64,000 bases of DNA from Burkholderiales bacterium (GTDB lineage Bacteria; Pseudomonadota; Gammaproteobacteria; Burkholderiales; WYBJ01). The notes beneath the pieces were generated by a model. It was not told the DNA's origin. It did not search any database and saw nothing but the letters and a program-made list of their open reading frames with translations. The stretch is taken from positions 266,645 through 330,644 of the forward strand of contig JALHQN010000005.1 in NCBI GenBank assembly GCA_022841915.1. Reading direction: 5' to 3'. Of this stretch, positions 53,985 to 61,990 are shown piece after piece. Each line of letters begins with the position of its first letter. The first letter of the stretch is position 1. Both the position numbers and the translations under genes were made by a program.

Positions 53985-55076
53985 ATGACAAACGCAACAG
54001 GAACGTCGTTCGGTTTGAGGTTTTCTCGTGTGGTGCTCGGACTGAGCATCCTCGTTGGAACCGCCACTGCGTCGGCAGGTGTCATCACAGGTACAGTGCC
54101 TGGCAATCCTCTGGCGGGCGGATCGCGCTGGGATTACGCGCCCCGTGAGATGACGATCTTCGGCAACGTGCGCAATCGCTCGTTGGCCGACGGATTGAGC
54201 TACAACATGCAGGGCGGGAGCTATCAGGCCTACCGCGATTTGTTTACTTGGTCGGGTGCCGTCCCTGAGGTCGCCGACTTTCAGCAAGCCGTTGAAGGTG
54301 CATTCAACGCCTGGGCGAGCATCGATCCGGTGAGTGGCTTCGGCACCAAGCTTGCGTTTCAGTTCGATACCAGCGTGTCCGTGGTCGGCATATCGACGGG
54401 CAACGGAACGTTGAATACCGATGGTGCCGAGATCGATCTGTTCGGCTCGAGTCTGAGCAGTGTCTGGGGAGGGACCAGCCGAGGTGTTCGTGGGCTCACC
54501 AGCGTAGGCGAGGTGATTACCCCAGTCACTCTCACCTCCGGGGTAGCCAATTACGCGGGCTCGCGCGCCATCGCAGGCGCAGACATCATCTTGAATACCC
54601 AAACGAGCGCGGTCTACACCTTGGATCTCTTCCGGCGTCTGCTGACTCACGAGATCGGTCATGCCCTTGGATTCGGCGATGTCGACGTCGGCACAGTGAC
54701 ATTCATCGACAACAATTTCGATATCGCCAACCCCGCCGCGACGTTGAGCGACTCCTGGGCGGCTTTGGTGGACCCGCTCAATCCCGCGGCATCCACCGGC
54801 TTGCAGGCCTATACGATCTCGGGCAGTGTGTTTTCGACGAGCGGGGTGAACTTGCTGATGGAATCGAACGGTCTAGGCGTGTCCTCGGCCAATCCGCTTT
54901 CCAACCTCGTGCCCCTCACCAATGACGAGTATGGTATTCGACAGTTTCTTTACCCGGAAATCGCACCGGTGCCGGAACCGCATGCCTATGCGCTGCTGAT
55001 CGCTGGATTGCTGCTGGTTTCGATGCGACTGCGTTCACGACAAGGCAGGCACAGTGCAGCGTGCCTTCTAACGTAG
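53985..55076 (+). CDS. PEP-CTERM-sorted putative zinc metalloprotease
   Basis: A 363-residue exported protein. Residues 1-32 are a signal peptide (VVLGLSILVGTATASA). A zinc-protease motif HEIGHALGFGD lies at 222-232, of the metzincin form HExxHxxGxxD (H222, E223, H226, D232). The C-terminus is a PEP-CTERM sorting tag: VPEP from 329, a hydrophobic segment and an Arg-rich end (RLRSRQGR). It should be exported, processed by an exosortase and released or surface-displayed. GGGGAGAGAGC precedes the ATG. It is convergent with prsT, the two stops overlapping by nine bases. Similar PEP-CTERM metalloproteases are known in betaproteobacteria; substrate unknown. Confidence 0.9.
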   Translation: MTNATGTSFGLRFSRVVLGLSILVGTATASAGVITGTVPGNPLAGGSRWDYAPREMTIFGNVRNRSLADGLSYNMQGGSYQAYRDLFTWSGAVPEVADFQQAVEGAFNAWASIDPVSGFGTKLAFQFDTSVSVVGISTGNGTLNTDGAEIDLFGSSLSSVWGGTSRGVRGLTSVGEVITPVTLTSGVANYAGSRAIAGADIILNTQTSAVYTLDLFRRLLTHEIGHALGFGDVDVGTVTFIDNNFDIANPAATLSDSWAALVDPLNPAASTGLQAYTISGSVFSTSGVNLLMESNGLGVSSANPLSNLVPLTNDEYGIRQFLYPEIAPVPEPHAYALLIAGLLLVSMRLRSRQGRHSAACLLT

Positions 55077-57842
55077 CTTGTTCATGAGTTTGCGCGCAGC
55101 CTCTTCGTGATCGAATGGCCCGGAGGCTGCCAGTACGACTTCCAGTTCCCTTCGCGCCCGCGGATAGTTCCCGGTCTTGATCAGTACCTGGGCAAGATGG
55201 AATCTAATCTGCCGGGCCTCGGGTGCACGGGTAACCGCCCGCTGCAGCAGTTCGGCGCCACGGTCTACCTCGCCGGTCTCGGCCAGAATCCAGCCATACG
55301 TATCCAGAACGAGGGGATTGTCGGGTGCTAGCGTGTGGGCTTTTTCGGCGTACTGCCGGGCCCGACTGTCTTTGAGCTTGTAGCTCGCCCATGCCAGGTT
55401 GTTCAGGACGAGCGGGCTGTCGGGTTGTTGGGCCAACACGCGCTGGTAGTAGTCGGCGGCTGCATCGAAACGCCCTGCGCTTAGGTGGGCATCGGCCAGA
55501 TAGGCATGCACCGACGCTTCGTTGGGGTTGGCCTGCGCAAATTGCATCAGCATGGCATCCGCCTCGGCTCGTCGCCCGAGGTCGATCATGGTCATGTGAG
55601 TCTTGATGGCTGTCGACGCGCTGCGATCGCCTCTCTGCAAGGCCGTACGGTACAGCGCGAGCGCTTTCTCCCCTTGATTCAGCTTGCGCAAAGCATCGGC
55701 TTCGAGGACGTAGGCCGCAGCGAGCCCGGGGAATCTCTGTTGCAGTTCCTGGGCGATTCGCGTCGCATTGGGGAGTCGACCCGCCCCCAGTTCGATGCTG
55801 CCGAGCAGTAACAGCGCGGGTGGGAACGCGGGATCGATCCCCAGCGCCTTGCGCAGGGTGATCGTTGCTCCTGCGGTGTTGTTGTTGGCTAGTTGAGCGT
55901 TTGCGAGCAGATACAGGCTAGGCGCGGATTTCGGATCTTGCAGGGCTAGTTTCGAGTACGTACCGAGGGCATCCGCGGGGCGTCCCGCAGCCATCTGAGC
56001 TGCTGCAAGGACATCCAGAATCTCGGCATTGTCGGGGTTGCGCCGTTGGGCTTCGTCGGCGAGTTGGAGTGCTTTTTCTGCGTCGCCGGCTCGTAGGTGG
56101 GCGCGGGACAGCAGTGCAAGCGTGCTCGTCGATGACGGGTTCGCTCGGCGGGCGCGTTCGAGGTACTCGATGAACAGACTGTTGGTCACCCCCAAGGGAG
56201 TTGCCATCTCGCCCAGCGCAGTCAGCGCCGTTGCGTTCGCGGGTTGTCTCTCGAGCAGCGCCTCGATGCGCTGCCGCGCCTGACGCGGATTCTTCTCGCG
56301 TACGTCGAGCTTTGCCAGATTGATTACAGCCGGCGTGAACCTGGGATTCAAGCCGAGCGCGGTTTCAAGGCTTTTACGCGCGCCGGCTGCATCGCCCTTG
56401 CCGATCTGAATGGCTGCCTTCAAATTGTGCATGACGGGGTTGTTCGGCTGGCTTTTTTCCACGACCGGTATAGCCTTCGAGGCAGCGTCCAGGTTGCCTC
56501 GATGCACGAGCGTCGCTACGTAGAGTAGTTCCAACCGGCTCGACACGCCGGACTCGACTTTCATGCTCTGTTCGAGGTCGGCCAGCGCGCGACCGCTTTG
56601 TCCGCCGAGAATGCGCGCGACTTGAAGGCTGGTGGTTGCGCTTTCGTTCTTCGGGTCGACTTTCGATGCTCGTTCCAGGTAGGGAACCGCTCGTGGGATG
56701 TCCGAATTCTGCAGATGAGCTTCCCCCATGAGCGCGAGAAGGTTCACGTCGTCGGGCGCCATCGCCAAGCTTTGGTCGAGGAGTTCGATCGCGCGCTGAA
56801 TTTGCCCCCCTTGGATCAGCGACACCGCGAGCATGCGGCGGGCCAGCAGGCTTCCGGGGGCGCGTTCGAGGAGGGTGCGCAGACGGGAGGCGGCGGTATC
56901 GAAAGAGCCGCTTGCATACTCGATGGCTCCCGCGAGCAAGAGGCTGGGTGTGTGGTGCGGGTGATTCTTGAGCGTTTCAGCGATTGCTCTGCGGGCCACG
57001 TCTACGTTGTTTTTTCGGAATTCGATCAGTGCGAAGAGATAGCTGGCCAGGGCGCTGTCCCGCCCTTTGCTGCGCGCGGCGTCCAAATGTCTGCTCGCGT
57101 CGTCGAAACGCTCGGCGTCGATGTACAAGGATGTCAGTTGCATGTGTGCACTGACGTTGTCAGGATCAAGGGTGAGCACCTGCAAAAAGGCGGCGCTGGC
57201 GTCGTCGACCTGTTTGATCATACGCGACAGGTTTCCCTTCATTACCCAGGCGTCGATGTTCTTCGGGTTCAGGGCGATGGCTTTTGCGACGCGTTCGAAG
57301 GCTTCGGGCGCTTTGTTCTCGGCTAAGGCGATTCCGGCCAAACCCAGCATTGCGTCCGGGCTGTTGGGCTGTTGCGCGACTACCCGATCCAGTAGTGCCT
57401 TCGCCTCGTTGAAGTTGCCCATGGCCAGGTGCGCGAGCCCACGGGCCTCCGAGATGCTCAGCGCATCCGTGGGAGTGGCGTTCGCGTCCGGCAGAATTTC
57501 CTGTAGCAGCCGCTCATTCTTCCCCTGGAACAGCAGGGCGCGCGCAAGGATCGGGCGCAGCGAATGCGGGTCTGCCCCTTGATCGATGGCCTTCCGGATC
57601 TCGTCTTCGGCAGCCACAGGCTGGTTCCGCGCGTTGTAACTCACCGCGAGCATGCGCCGAGCCTCCAGGTGCTTTGGATCGGCTGCAATCACGTTACGCA
57701 GTTCGACGATGGCCGCAGCGTGATCGCCCTTGTCCTGATGATCGCGAGCCGCTGCCATCAGCTGGACGGGGTCGTTCGACGTGCAGCCGTAGGCCAGAAA
57801 CAATGCGCCGAGCAGAAAAGCGGTTCGTAGTGGTGAACTCAT
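55068..57842 (-). CDS. prsT: PEP-CTERM system TPR-repeat lipoprotein PrsT
   Basis: A 924-residue lipoprotein with signal peptide and lipobox ending at C20 (FLAYGC), followed by about twenty tetratricopeptide-like repeats to the C-terminus (units such as LDRVVAQQPNSPDAMLGLAGIAL, LERASKVDPKNESATTSL and YQRVLAQQPDSPLVLNNLAWASY). This matches PrsT, found with exosortase EpsH loci and exopolysaccharide export, where it probably scaffolds envelope complexes. The start at 57842 is chosen over a TTG five codons upstream. No exosortase, PrsK or PrsR is in this window, so the rest of the system must be elsewhere. Confidence 0.93.
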   Translation of the reverse strand: MSSPLRTAFLLGALFLAYGCTSNDPVQLMAAARDHQDKGDHAAAIVELRNVIAADPKHLEARRMLAVSYNARNQPVAAEDEIRKAIDQGADPHSLRPILARALLFQGKNERLLQEILPDANATPTDALSISEARGLAHLAMGNFNEAKALLDRVVAQQPNSPDAMLGLAGIALAENKAPEAFERVAKAIALNPKNIDAWVMKGNLSRMIKQVDDASAAFLQVLTLDPDNVSAHMQLTSLYIDAERFDDASRHLDAARSKGRDSALASYLFALIEFRKNNVDVARRAIAETLKNHPHHTPSLLLAGAIEYASGSFDTAASRLRTLLERAPGSLLARRMLAVSLIQGGQIQRAIELLDQSLAMAPDDVNLLALMGEAHLQNSDIPRAVPYLERASKVDPKNESATTSLQVARILGGQSGRALADLEQSMKVESGVSSRLELLYVATLVHRGNLDAASKAIPVVEKSQPNNPVMHNLKAAIQIGKGDAAGARKSLETALGLNPRFTPAVINLAKLDVREKNPRQARQRIEALLERQPANATALTALGEMATPLGVTNSLFIEYLERARRANPSSTSTLALLSRAHLRAGDAEKALQLADEAQRRNPDNAEILDVLAAAQMAAGRPADALGTYSKLALQDPKSAPSLYLLANAQLANNNTAGATITLRKALGIDPAFPPALLLLGSIELGAGRLPNATRIAQELQQRFPGLAAAYVLEADALRKLNQGEKALALYRTALQRGDRSASTAIKTHMTMIDLGRRAEADAMLMQFAQANPNEASVHAYLADAHLSAGRFDAAADYYQRVLAQQPDSPLVLNNLAWASYKLKDSRARQYAEKAHTLAPDNPLVLDTYGWILAETGEVDRGAELLQRAVTRAPEARQIRFHLAQVLIKTGNYPRARRELEVVLAASGPFDHEEAARKLMNKLR

Positions 57843-57936
57843 GGCTTCAGATCGCAAGATTGGGAAGACGTGTCATCGGCATTCTGGGCATGCGGCTGAA
57901 CCATTGATTGCGATGCGCGATCGCCGGAGAAGGCGC

Positions 57937-57959
57937 TGGGCATTGTTCGAGAATGCCCA
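57937..57959. promoter_or_regulatory. Perfect inverted repeat upstream of prsT
   Basis: TGGGCATT (57937-57944) and AATGCCCA (57952-57959) form a perfect 8-bp inverted repeat with a 7-bp spacer, about 95 bp upstream of the prsT ATG and downstream of the neighbouring gene's terminator. It may be an operator for prsT. Confidence 0.45.
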
Positions 57960-58016
57960 ACAAAACGAACGTGCATCGCGGTCCGGCAGGTTGCGATCGC
58001 CTGGGGCGGCGCCCAG

Positions 58017-58049
58017 AAAACAGAAGGGCCCGCTCGTGCGGGCCCTTCT
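58017..58049 (-). terminator. Rho-independent terminator of the second PEP-CTERM gene
   Basis: A perfect 12-bp stem (AGAAGGGCCCGC at 58022-58033 with its complement at 58038-58049, TCGT loop on the plus strand) is followed in minus orientation by GTTTTCT. It lies 20 bp past the stop codon. Confidence 0.85.
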
Positions 58050-58069
58050 CGGCGCATCAAAAAAACCGG

Positions 58070-59038
58070 TCAAGCGGTTTTCGACTGACGCCGGCTGTAA
58101 GCGAGACCCGCCAAGCCGAGCATCATCAAGGCGGCGGTGCCGGGAATGGGAACGCTGCCGCCGCTCGGCAAGTTCATCGTGATCTGGCTGAACTTGAAGG
58201 CGTCATCGTTTCCGCCGAGCATGCCGGCTGCGATCAGGTAGCGACCCTGCATTCCGGCGCTGTAGCCGGAAACGGCGGAGCTGAACTGGGTCGGGCACGA
58301 CGCACTCGAATCGGTGATTGCGCACGAGGTGACGTTTTGCAGGGACACTTGCCTCCACCCGTTGTTGATCAAGGTCTGGATGTTGCTACCCGTGAGGTCG
58401 GTCGAACCGGTCAAGGCCTCGGGGGAGAGGAAGAAGTCGATATCGGTATTGGCAAAGCGTTTCCAGCTGACGCGGAAGGTGGAGAGCTCCATGACTTCCT
58501 TGAAATCCATCAGTAGGAAGTCATGAGCGTGGGATTCCGCGGTGAGCCTATTGACGTCGCCTGCCCTTATTATTCTTCTTCCAGATTGATATACATCGGC
58601 GTTATAGACATCGTAGTTGTCGATGGCATGCTGGCCGCCGGTCGAATTTTCTTGGCCACTGGTGGCCGGGGTATCACGGGGGTTCGAGATGCCGACCCCG
58701 CTGCCGCCAAAGCTCCCGATACCGGCCCAGACTCCGCTGGAATTGGTGGTTTTTAGGGTGGCATTGCGTGTTGCGGTTTCAAGCGAGGCGGTTCGAACGC
58801 TGTTGCCGACCGTTTCATTGACGTTGTTGATGGTGTTGCCGTTGCTGAGGGAGTCGGCGTAGTACGCCGTGAGCGTCAATTGCTTGGCGTTCGCATTGAT
58901 ATAAGTGATGGTATTAGCATGGAGAGGGGGCGTGAAGCTAGCAGTCAGATCCCAGGTCTGCGTGGTAGCGGCCCCCGAGGAAGCGGCGGCTGCCAGCAAG
59001 GCCAGCGAGATGGACGTCCGAGCGAATTGGTACTTCAT
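58070..59038 (-). CDS. PEP-CTERM sorting domain protein of unknown function
   Basis: A 322-residue exported protein. Signal peptide at 1-24 (SISLALLAAAASSGAA). The body is Ser/Thr/Asn/Gly-rich without a recognised domain, rather like other PEP-CTERM cargo; CAITDSSASC holds a cysteine pair that could form a disulfide. The C-terminal tag is a VPxP variant (VPIPGTAALMMLGLAGLAYSRRQ from 296) with hydrophobic segment and basic end. Base composition is less GC-rich than the neighbours. A sigma-54 type promoter lies upstream and a strong terminator downstream, so it is a single-gene unit under probable RpoN control. Confidence 0.88.
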   Translation of the reverse strand: MKYQFARTSISLALLAAAASSGAATTQTWDLTASFTPPLHANTITYINANAKQLTLTAYYADSLSNGNTINNVNETVGNSVRTASLETATRNATLKTTNSSGVWAGIGSFGGSGVGISNPRDTPATSGQENSTGGQHAIDNYDVYNADVYQSGRRIIRAGDVNRLTAESHAHDFLLMDFKEVMELSTFRVSWKRFANTDIDFFLSPEALTGSTDLTGSNIQTLINNGWRQVSLQNVTSCAITDSSASCPTQFSSAVSGYSAGMQGRYLIAAGMLGGNDDAFKFSQITMNLPSGGSVPIPGTAALMMLGLAGLAYSRRQSKTA

Positions 59039-59450
59039 GATTAGCGGTCTCCAGGAACTAGTGCTGTCGTATCGACAACGATGAGGCCTACATAGCAAGG
59101 AGCGGGCCACACCAGATGCGATTTGGTAGATTTTAAAAAAACAAAGACTTACGATTACGACGATGGATCACTGAAGGCCAATGCCTGACTTTCCCAACTT
59201 AGGTAGGTGGATCATCTTTACTTTCGTAAGCATTTGTTTTTATGAGGTATGTGGATTAAGTCGTCCATCGTCTGCGATGCGGGCGAAAAATACCTCACGA
59301 ATGCTAGGTGTAAGCTTCATCGACAGCATCGTGGTGGTTCCGTCGAAAGGCGTATCGGGTTTCCTGAAGTAGAATCGAGCACTACTTCTTATCCCGACCG
59401 GGTCGCGACGTACCTGCGGAAAAGGTCGAGAAACCAGGGAAAACAAGAAC
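59039..59450. other. AT-rich gap between the PEP-CTERM gene and scpA
   Basis: This 412-bp region is visibly richer in A/T than its surroundings, especially 59110-59260. It holds a sigma-54 type site (listed separately) and a 7-bp inverted repeat (GAAGTAG 59366-59372, CTACTTC 59382-59388). Two small frames, 59181-59372 plus and 59240-59446 minus, have less biased text than ordinary shadows but no recognised family; neither is supported as a gene. Confidence 0.4.
59094..59109 (-). promoter_or_regulatory. Sigma-54 (RpoN) promoter of the PEP-CTERM gene
   Basis: On the minus strand TGGCCC-GCTCC-TTGCT fits the -24/-12 consensus TGGCAC-N5-TTGCW, with GG and GC at the required 10-bp separation and one mismatch (A to C). 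It places the start of transcription near 59083, about 45 nt before the ATG at 59038. Confidence 0.7.
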
Positions 59451-60260
59451 TTGTCCTCCGATATCGAACCAGGCCCGCCGCCTATTGCCAGGATCCACGG
59501 CGAGCCGATGCTGGTGGTGCCCGAGGATCTCTACATCCCCCCGGATGCTCTGGAGGTCTTCCTCGAAACGTTCGAGGGGCCGCTCGACCTGCTGCTTTAT
59601 CTCATCCGCAAGAACAACCTGGATGTCCTGGACATCCAGATGGCCAAGCTGACGGCCCAGTATCTGGCGTACGTCGACATGATGCGGACGAGTCAGCTCG
59701 AGCTTGCCGCCGAGTACCTGTTGATGGCTGCGATGCTGATCGAAATCAAGTCACGGATGTTGTTGCCCAAGCCGCGAGCGTCCGAGGAAGAGGGGGAAGA
59801 CCCGCGGGCCGAACTCGTCCGCCGCTTGCTTGAGTACGAAAAGATGAAGCTGGCCGCTCAGAAGCTCAACGAGATCCCGCAAGCGGGCCGGGATTTTCAG
59901 CTCGTTCAGGTATGGATAGAGCAGACCGCGATGGTTCGCATGGCTCAGGTCCGGCCGGAAGATTTGAGGGATGCTTGGCTGACCATCGTTGCGCGCGCAA
60001 AGGTGACTCAGCATCACCGGATAACCAAGGAGCAATTGTCGGTTCGCGAGCGCATGACGCGCGTCCTGCGCCAGTTGCGCGACGAGAAGTACGTATCGTT
60101 CGAGGCGCTCTTCGATGCTGGGCAAGGCGTCGCCGAGATGGTCGTCACCTTCCTGGCCGTGCTCGAGTTGACTCGGGAAGGGCTGATCGACGTCACGCAG
60201 CAGGCTGCGTTTTCCCCGATCTATGTTCGATTGACTGGTAGTGAGTTGGAGGCCGCGTGA
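59451..60260 (+). CDS. scpA: Segregation and condensation protein A
   Basis: A 269-residue kleisin that joins ScpB and SMC or an SMC-like partner in chromosome compaction. It has the N-terminal kleisin text (ALEVFLETFEGPLDLLLYLIRKNNLDVLDIQMAKLT), the helical linker (ELAAEYLLMAAMLIEIKSRMLLP) and the C-terminal winged helix (VVTFLAVLELTREGLIDVTQ). The start is TTG at 59451, with AGGGA 12 bases upstream; ATG at 59508 would remove 19 residues that relatives seem to keep. Its stop overlaps the scpB start (GTGA). No smc gene is in the window. Confidence 0.93.
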   Translation: MSSDIEPGPPPIARIHGEPMLVVPEDLYIPPDALEVFLETFEGPLDLLLYLIRKNNLDVLDIQMAKLTAQYLAYVDMMRTSQLELAAEYLLMAAMLIEIKSRMLLPKPRASEEEGEDPRAELVRRLLEYEKMKLAAQKLNEIPQAGRDFQLVQVWIEQTAMVRMAQVRPEDLRDAWLTIVARAKVTQHHRITKEQLSVRERMTRVLRQLRDEKYVSFEALFDAGQGVAEMVVTFLAVLELTREGLIDVTQQAAFSPIYVRLTGSELEAA

Positions 60261-61318
60261 ACGACGTTGAATTTCTTGAGCAGCAAGAAGATGCCGTGGT
60301 TTCGAGCGAGACGTCGCCGACCGATGTCGAAATGGCGAAGACAGTGCTGGAAACTGCGCTGCTCACGGCGCAGGAGCCCATGTCGCTCAACGAGTTGCGC
60401 CGTTTGTTCGAGGAGGATCTGGGCGTCGAGACGGTGCGCCGTCTGCTCGAAGAGATTCGCAGTGCATGGGCGGGCCGTGGCGTGGAATTGGTCAACGTGG
60501 CGAGCGGTTGGCGATTCAGGGCGAAGCCCGAGATGCAAGGCTTCCTCGATCGACTGAATCCACAGAAGCCGCCGAAGTATTCGCGTGCGGTCCTTGAGAC
60601 GCTTGCGATCGTGGCCTACCGACAACCGGTGACCCGCGGAGACATCGAAGATATCCGAGGCGTCGCCGTTTCGACCAATATCGTCAAGGTGCTCGAGTCG
60701 CGCGGCTGGATCGAAGCGATCGGACATCGGGAGGTCCCCGGGCGTCCGGCGCTCTACGCAACGACCCGCCAGTTCCTGGACGATCTCGCGTTGCGCTCGG
60801 TGGAGGAACTGCCTCCGTTGGAGGACCTCGGCGGCCTGATCGAGTCGAATGGCTCGGGAGATCTCGCCTTCGAACCCGCAATATCTGCAGTCGATAGTTC
60901 TCAACCGCAGGCCAGTGAATGGAACGAGCCTTCGTCGTCGATCGAGGTGGAAGGCGGGGGCGACGCACCGACCGTCGTGGATGATTCAGGTGTGCAGGAA
61001 TACGGCGAGCAAGACAATGCTCCGACGCATCTCGGTGATGCACAGGCGTCTGCAGCCGATGACAGGTTCATCGAGCCTTCCTCAGAGCAAACAACAACTC
61101 CGGTCGAATGCCCCGAATCTGCTGTGCCCGTGCCGCAGGTCGACGAACAGCACGACGGCGTAGTCGCAGAGGCTACATCCGGCAGCGAGGCTGTGATTGC
61201 CGAGGACGAGATCGCGGCGAGTTCGGAAGGCGCAGTCGAAGCGCCGGCCGGCGTCGAAGACGAGGGCCGCGTGCGGCCCTCCATAGTGGGAGCGGTTGAT
61301 ACGGGCGCGCGCGACTGA
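60257..61318 (+). CDS. scpB: Segregation and condensation protein B with long acidic C-terminal extension
   Basis: A 353-residue ScpB. Residues 20-195 hold the two winged-helix domains (AKTVLETALLTAQEPMSLNELRRLF, LETLAIVAYRQPVTRGDIEDIRGVAVS, IEAIGHREVPGRPALYATT). Residues 205-353 are a low-complexity, acidic Ser/Glu/Val/Ala-rich extension predicted to be disordered; typical ScpB proteins are 180-220 residues, though extended forms occur in betaproteobacteria. The start is GTG at 60257, overlapping the scpA stop as GTGA, so the two are translationally coupled. Confidence 0.93.
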   Translation: MNDVEFLEQQEDAVVSSETSPTDVEMAKTVLETALLTAQEPMSLNELRRLFEEDLGVETVRRLLEEIRSAWAGRGVELVNVASGWRFRAKPEMQGFLDRLNPQKPPKYSRAVLETLAIVAYRQPVTRGDIEDIRGVAVSTNIVKVLESRGWIEAIGHREVPGRPALYATTRQFLDDLALRSVEELPPLEDLGGLIESNGSGDLAFEPAISAVDSSQPQASEWNEPSSSIEVEGGGDAPTVVDDSGVQEYGEQDNAPTHLGDAQASAADDRFIEPSSEQTTTPVECPESAVPVPQVDEQHDGVVAEATSGSEAVIAEDEIAASSEGAVEAPAGVEDEGRVRPSIVGAVDTGARD

Positions 61319-61361
61319 CCGAAAACGAGTCGCATGGCGCGTGATTTCGAGGGAGAGGATG

Positions 61362-61982
61362 ATGCGCGCAATCCTGGTAGCGAATCCGAAGGGGGGGTGC
61401 GGCAAGACAACCTTGGCGGTCAACTTGGCCGGGATGCTTGCGCGCCGCGGCCGCAAGACGCTGCTATGGGATTTGGATCGGCAAAGGTCGTCCTTTGAAT
61501 GGTTGGCACTGCGCTCCGAGGACCTTCCTGAAGTCTCGCGGCTGGACGCAGGGCACGACGACCGCAGGCTTCCGCGCGGCGACAGTTGGCTCGTCATGGA
61601 CACGCCTGCGGGCCTGCATGGCAAGAATCTCGCCCATGCGATCAAGCCGTCGCACAAGGTGCTGGTGCCCATTCAACCCTCCCTGTTCGATATGGCGGCC
61701 GCCCAGGATTTTCTCGGCGTGCTGGCCGAGGAGAAAGCCGTGCGCAAGCACAAGACCTTCATCGGCATCGTCGGGATGCGGGTCGACACACGGACGCGCG
61801 CCGCGCTCACGCTCGAAACGTTTTTGCGGCAGTTCGACTTGCCGGTCATCACGTTTCTGCGCGATACGGTGCTTTATGCCAATGCCGCCTTGAGCGGAAA
61901 GTCGATCTTCGATTTGCCACCCTCGCAAATCGAGCGCGACCTGGAGCAATGGCAACCGCTCATCGATTGGATCGAAAGCTGA
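61362..61982 (+). CDS. ParA/MinD-like ATPase (orphan)
   Basis: A 206-residue deviant-Walker ATPase with the P-loop KGGCGKTT at 10-17, the DLDRQRSS switch segment and VMDTPAG, placing it in the ParA/MinD family. It is short, lacks the N-terminal DNA-binding part of plasmid ParA and has no ParB gene next to it. It begins 43 bp after scpB with GGGAGAGG as ribosome binding site and ends eight bp before ghrA, so it is probably in the scpAB operon. A role in chromosome or protein positioning is plausible. The ATG one codon upstream (61359) is an alternative. Confidence 0.9.
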   Translation: MRAILVANPKGGCGKTTLAVNLAGMLARRGRKTLLWDLDRQRSSFEWLALRSEDLPEVSRLDAGHDDRRLPRGDSWLVMDTPAGLHGKNLAHAIKPSHKVLVPIQPSLFDMAAAQDFLGVLAEEKAVRKHKTFIGIVGMRVDTRTRAALTLETFLRQFDLPVITFLRDTVLYANAALSGKSIFDLPPSQIERDLEQWQPLIDWIES

Positions 61983-61990
61983 GGTAAAAA

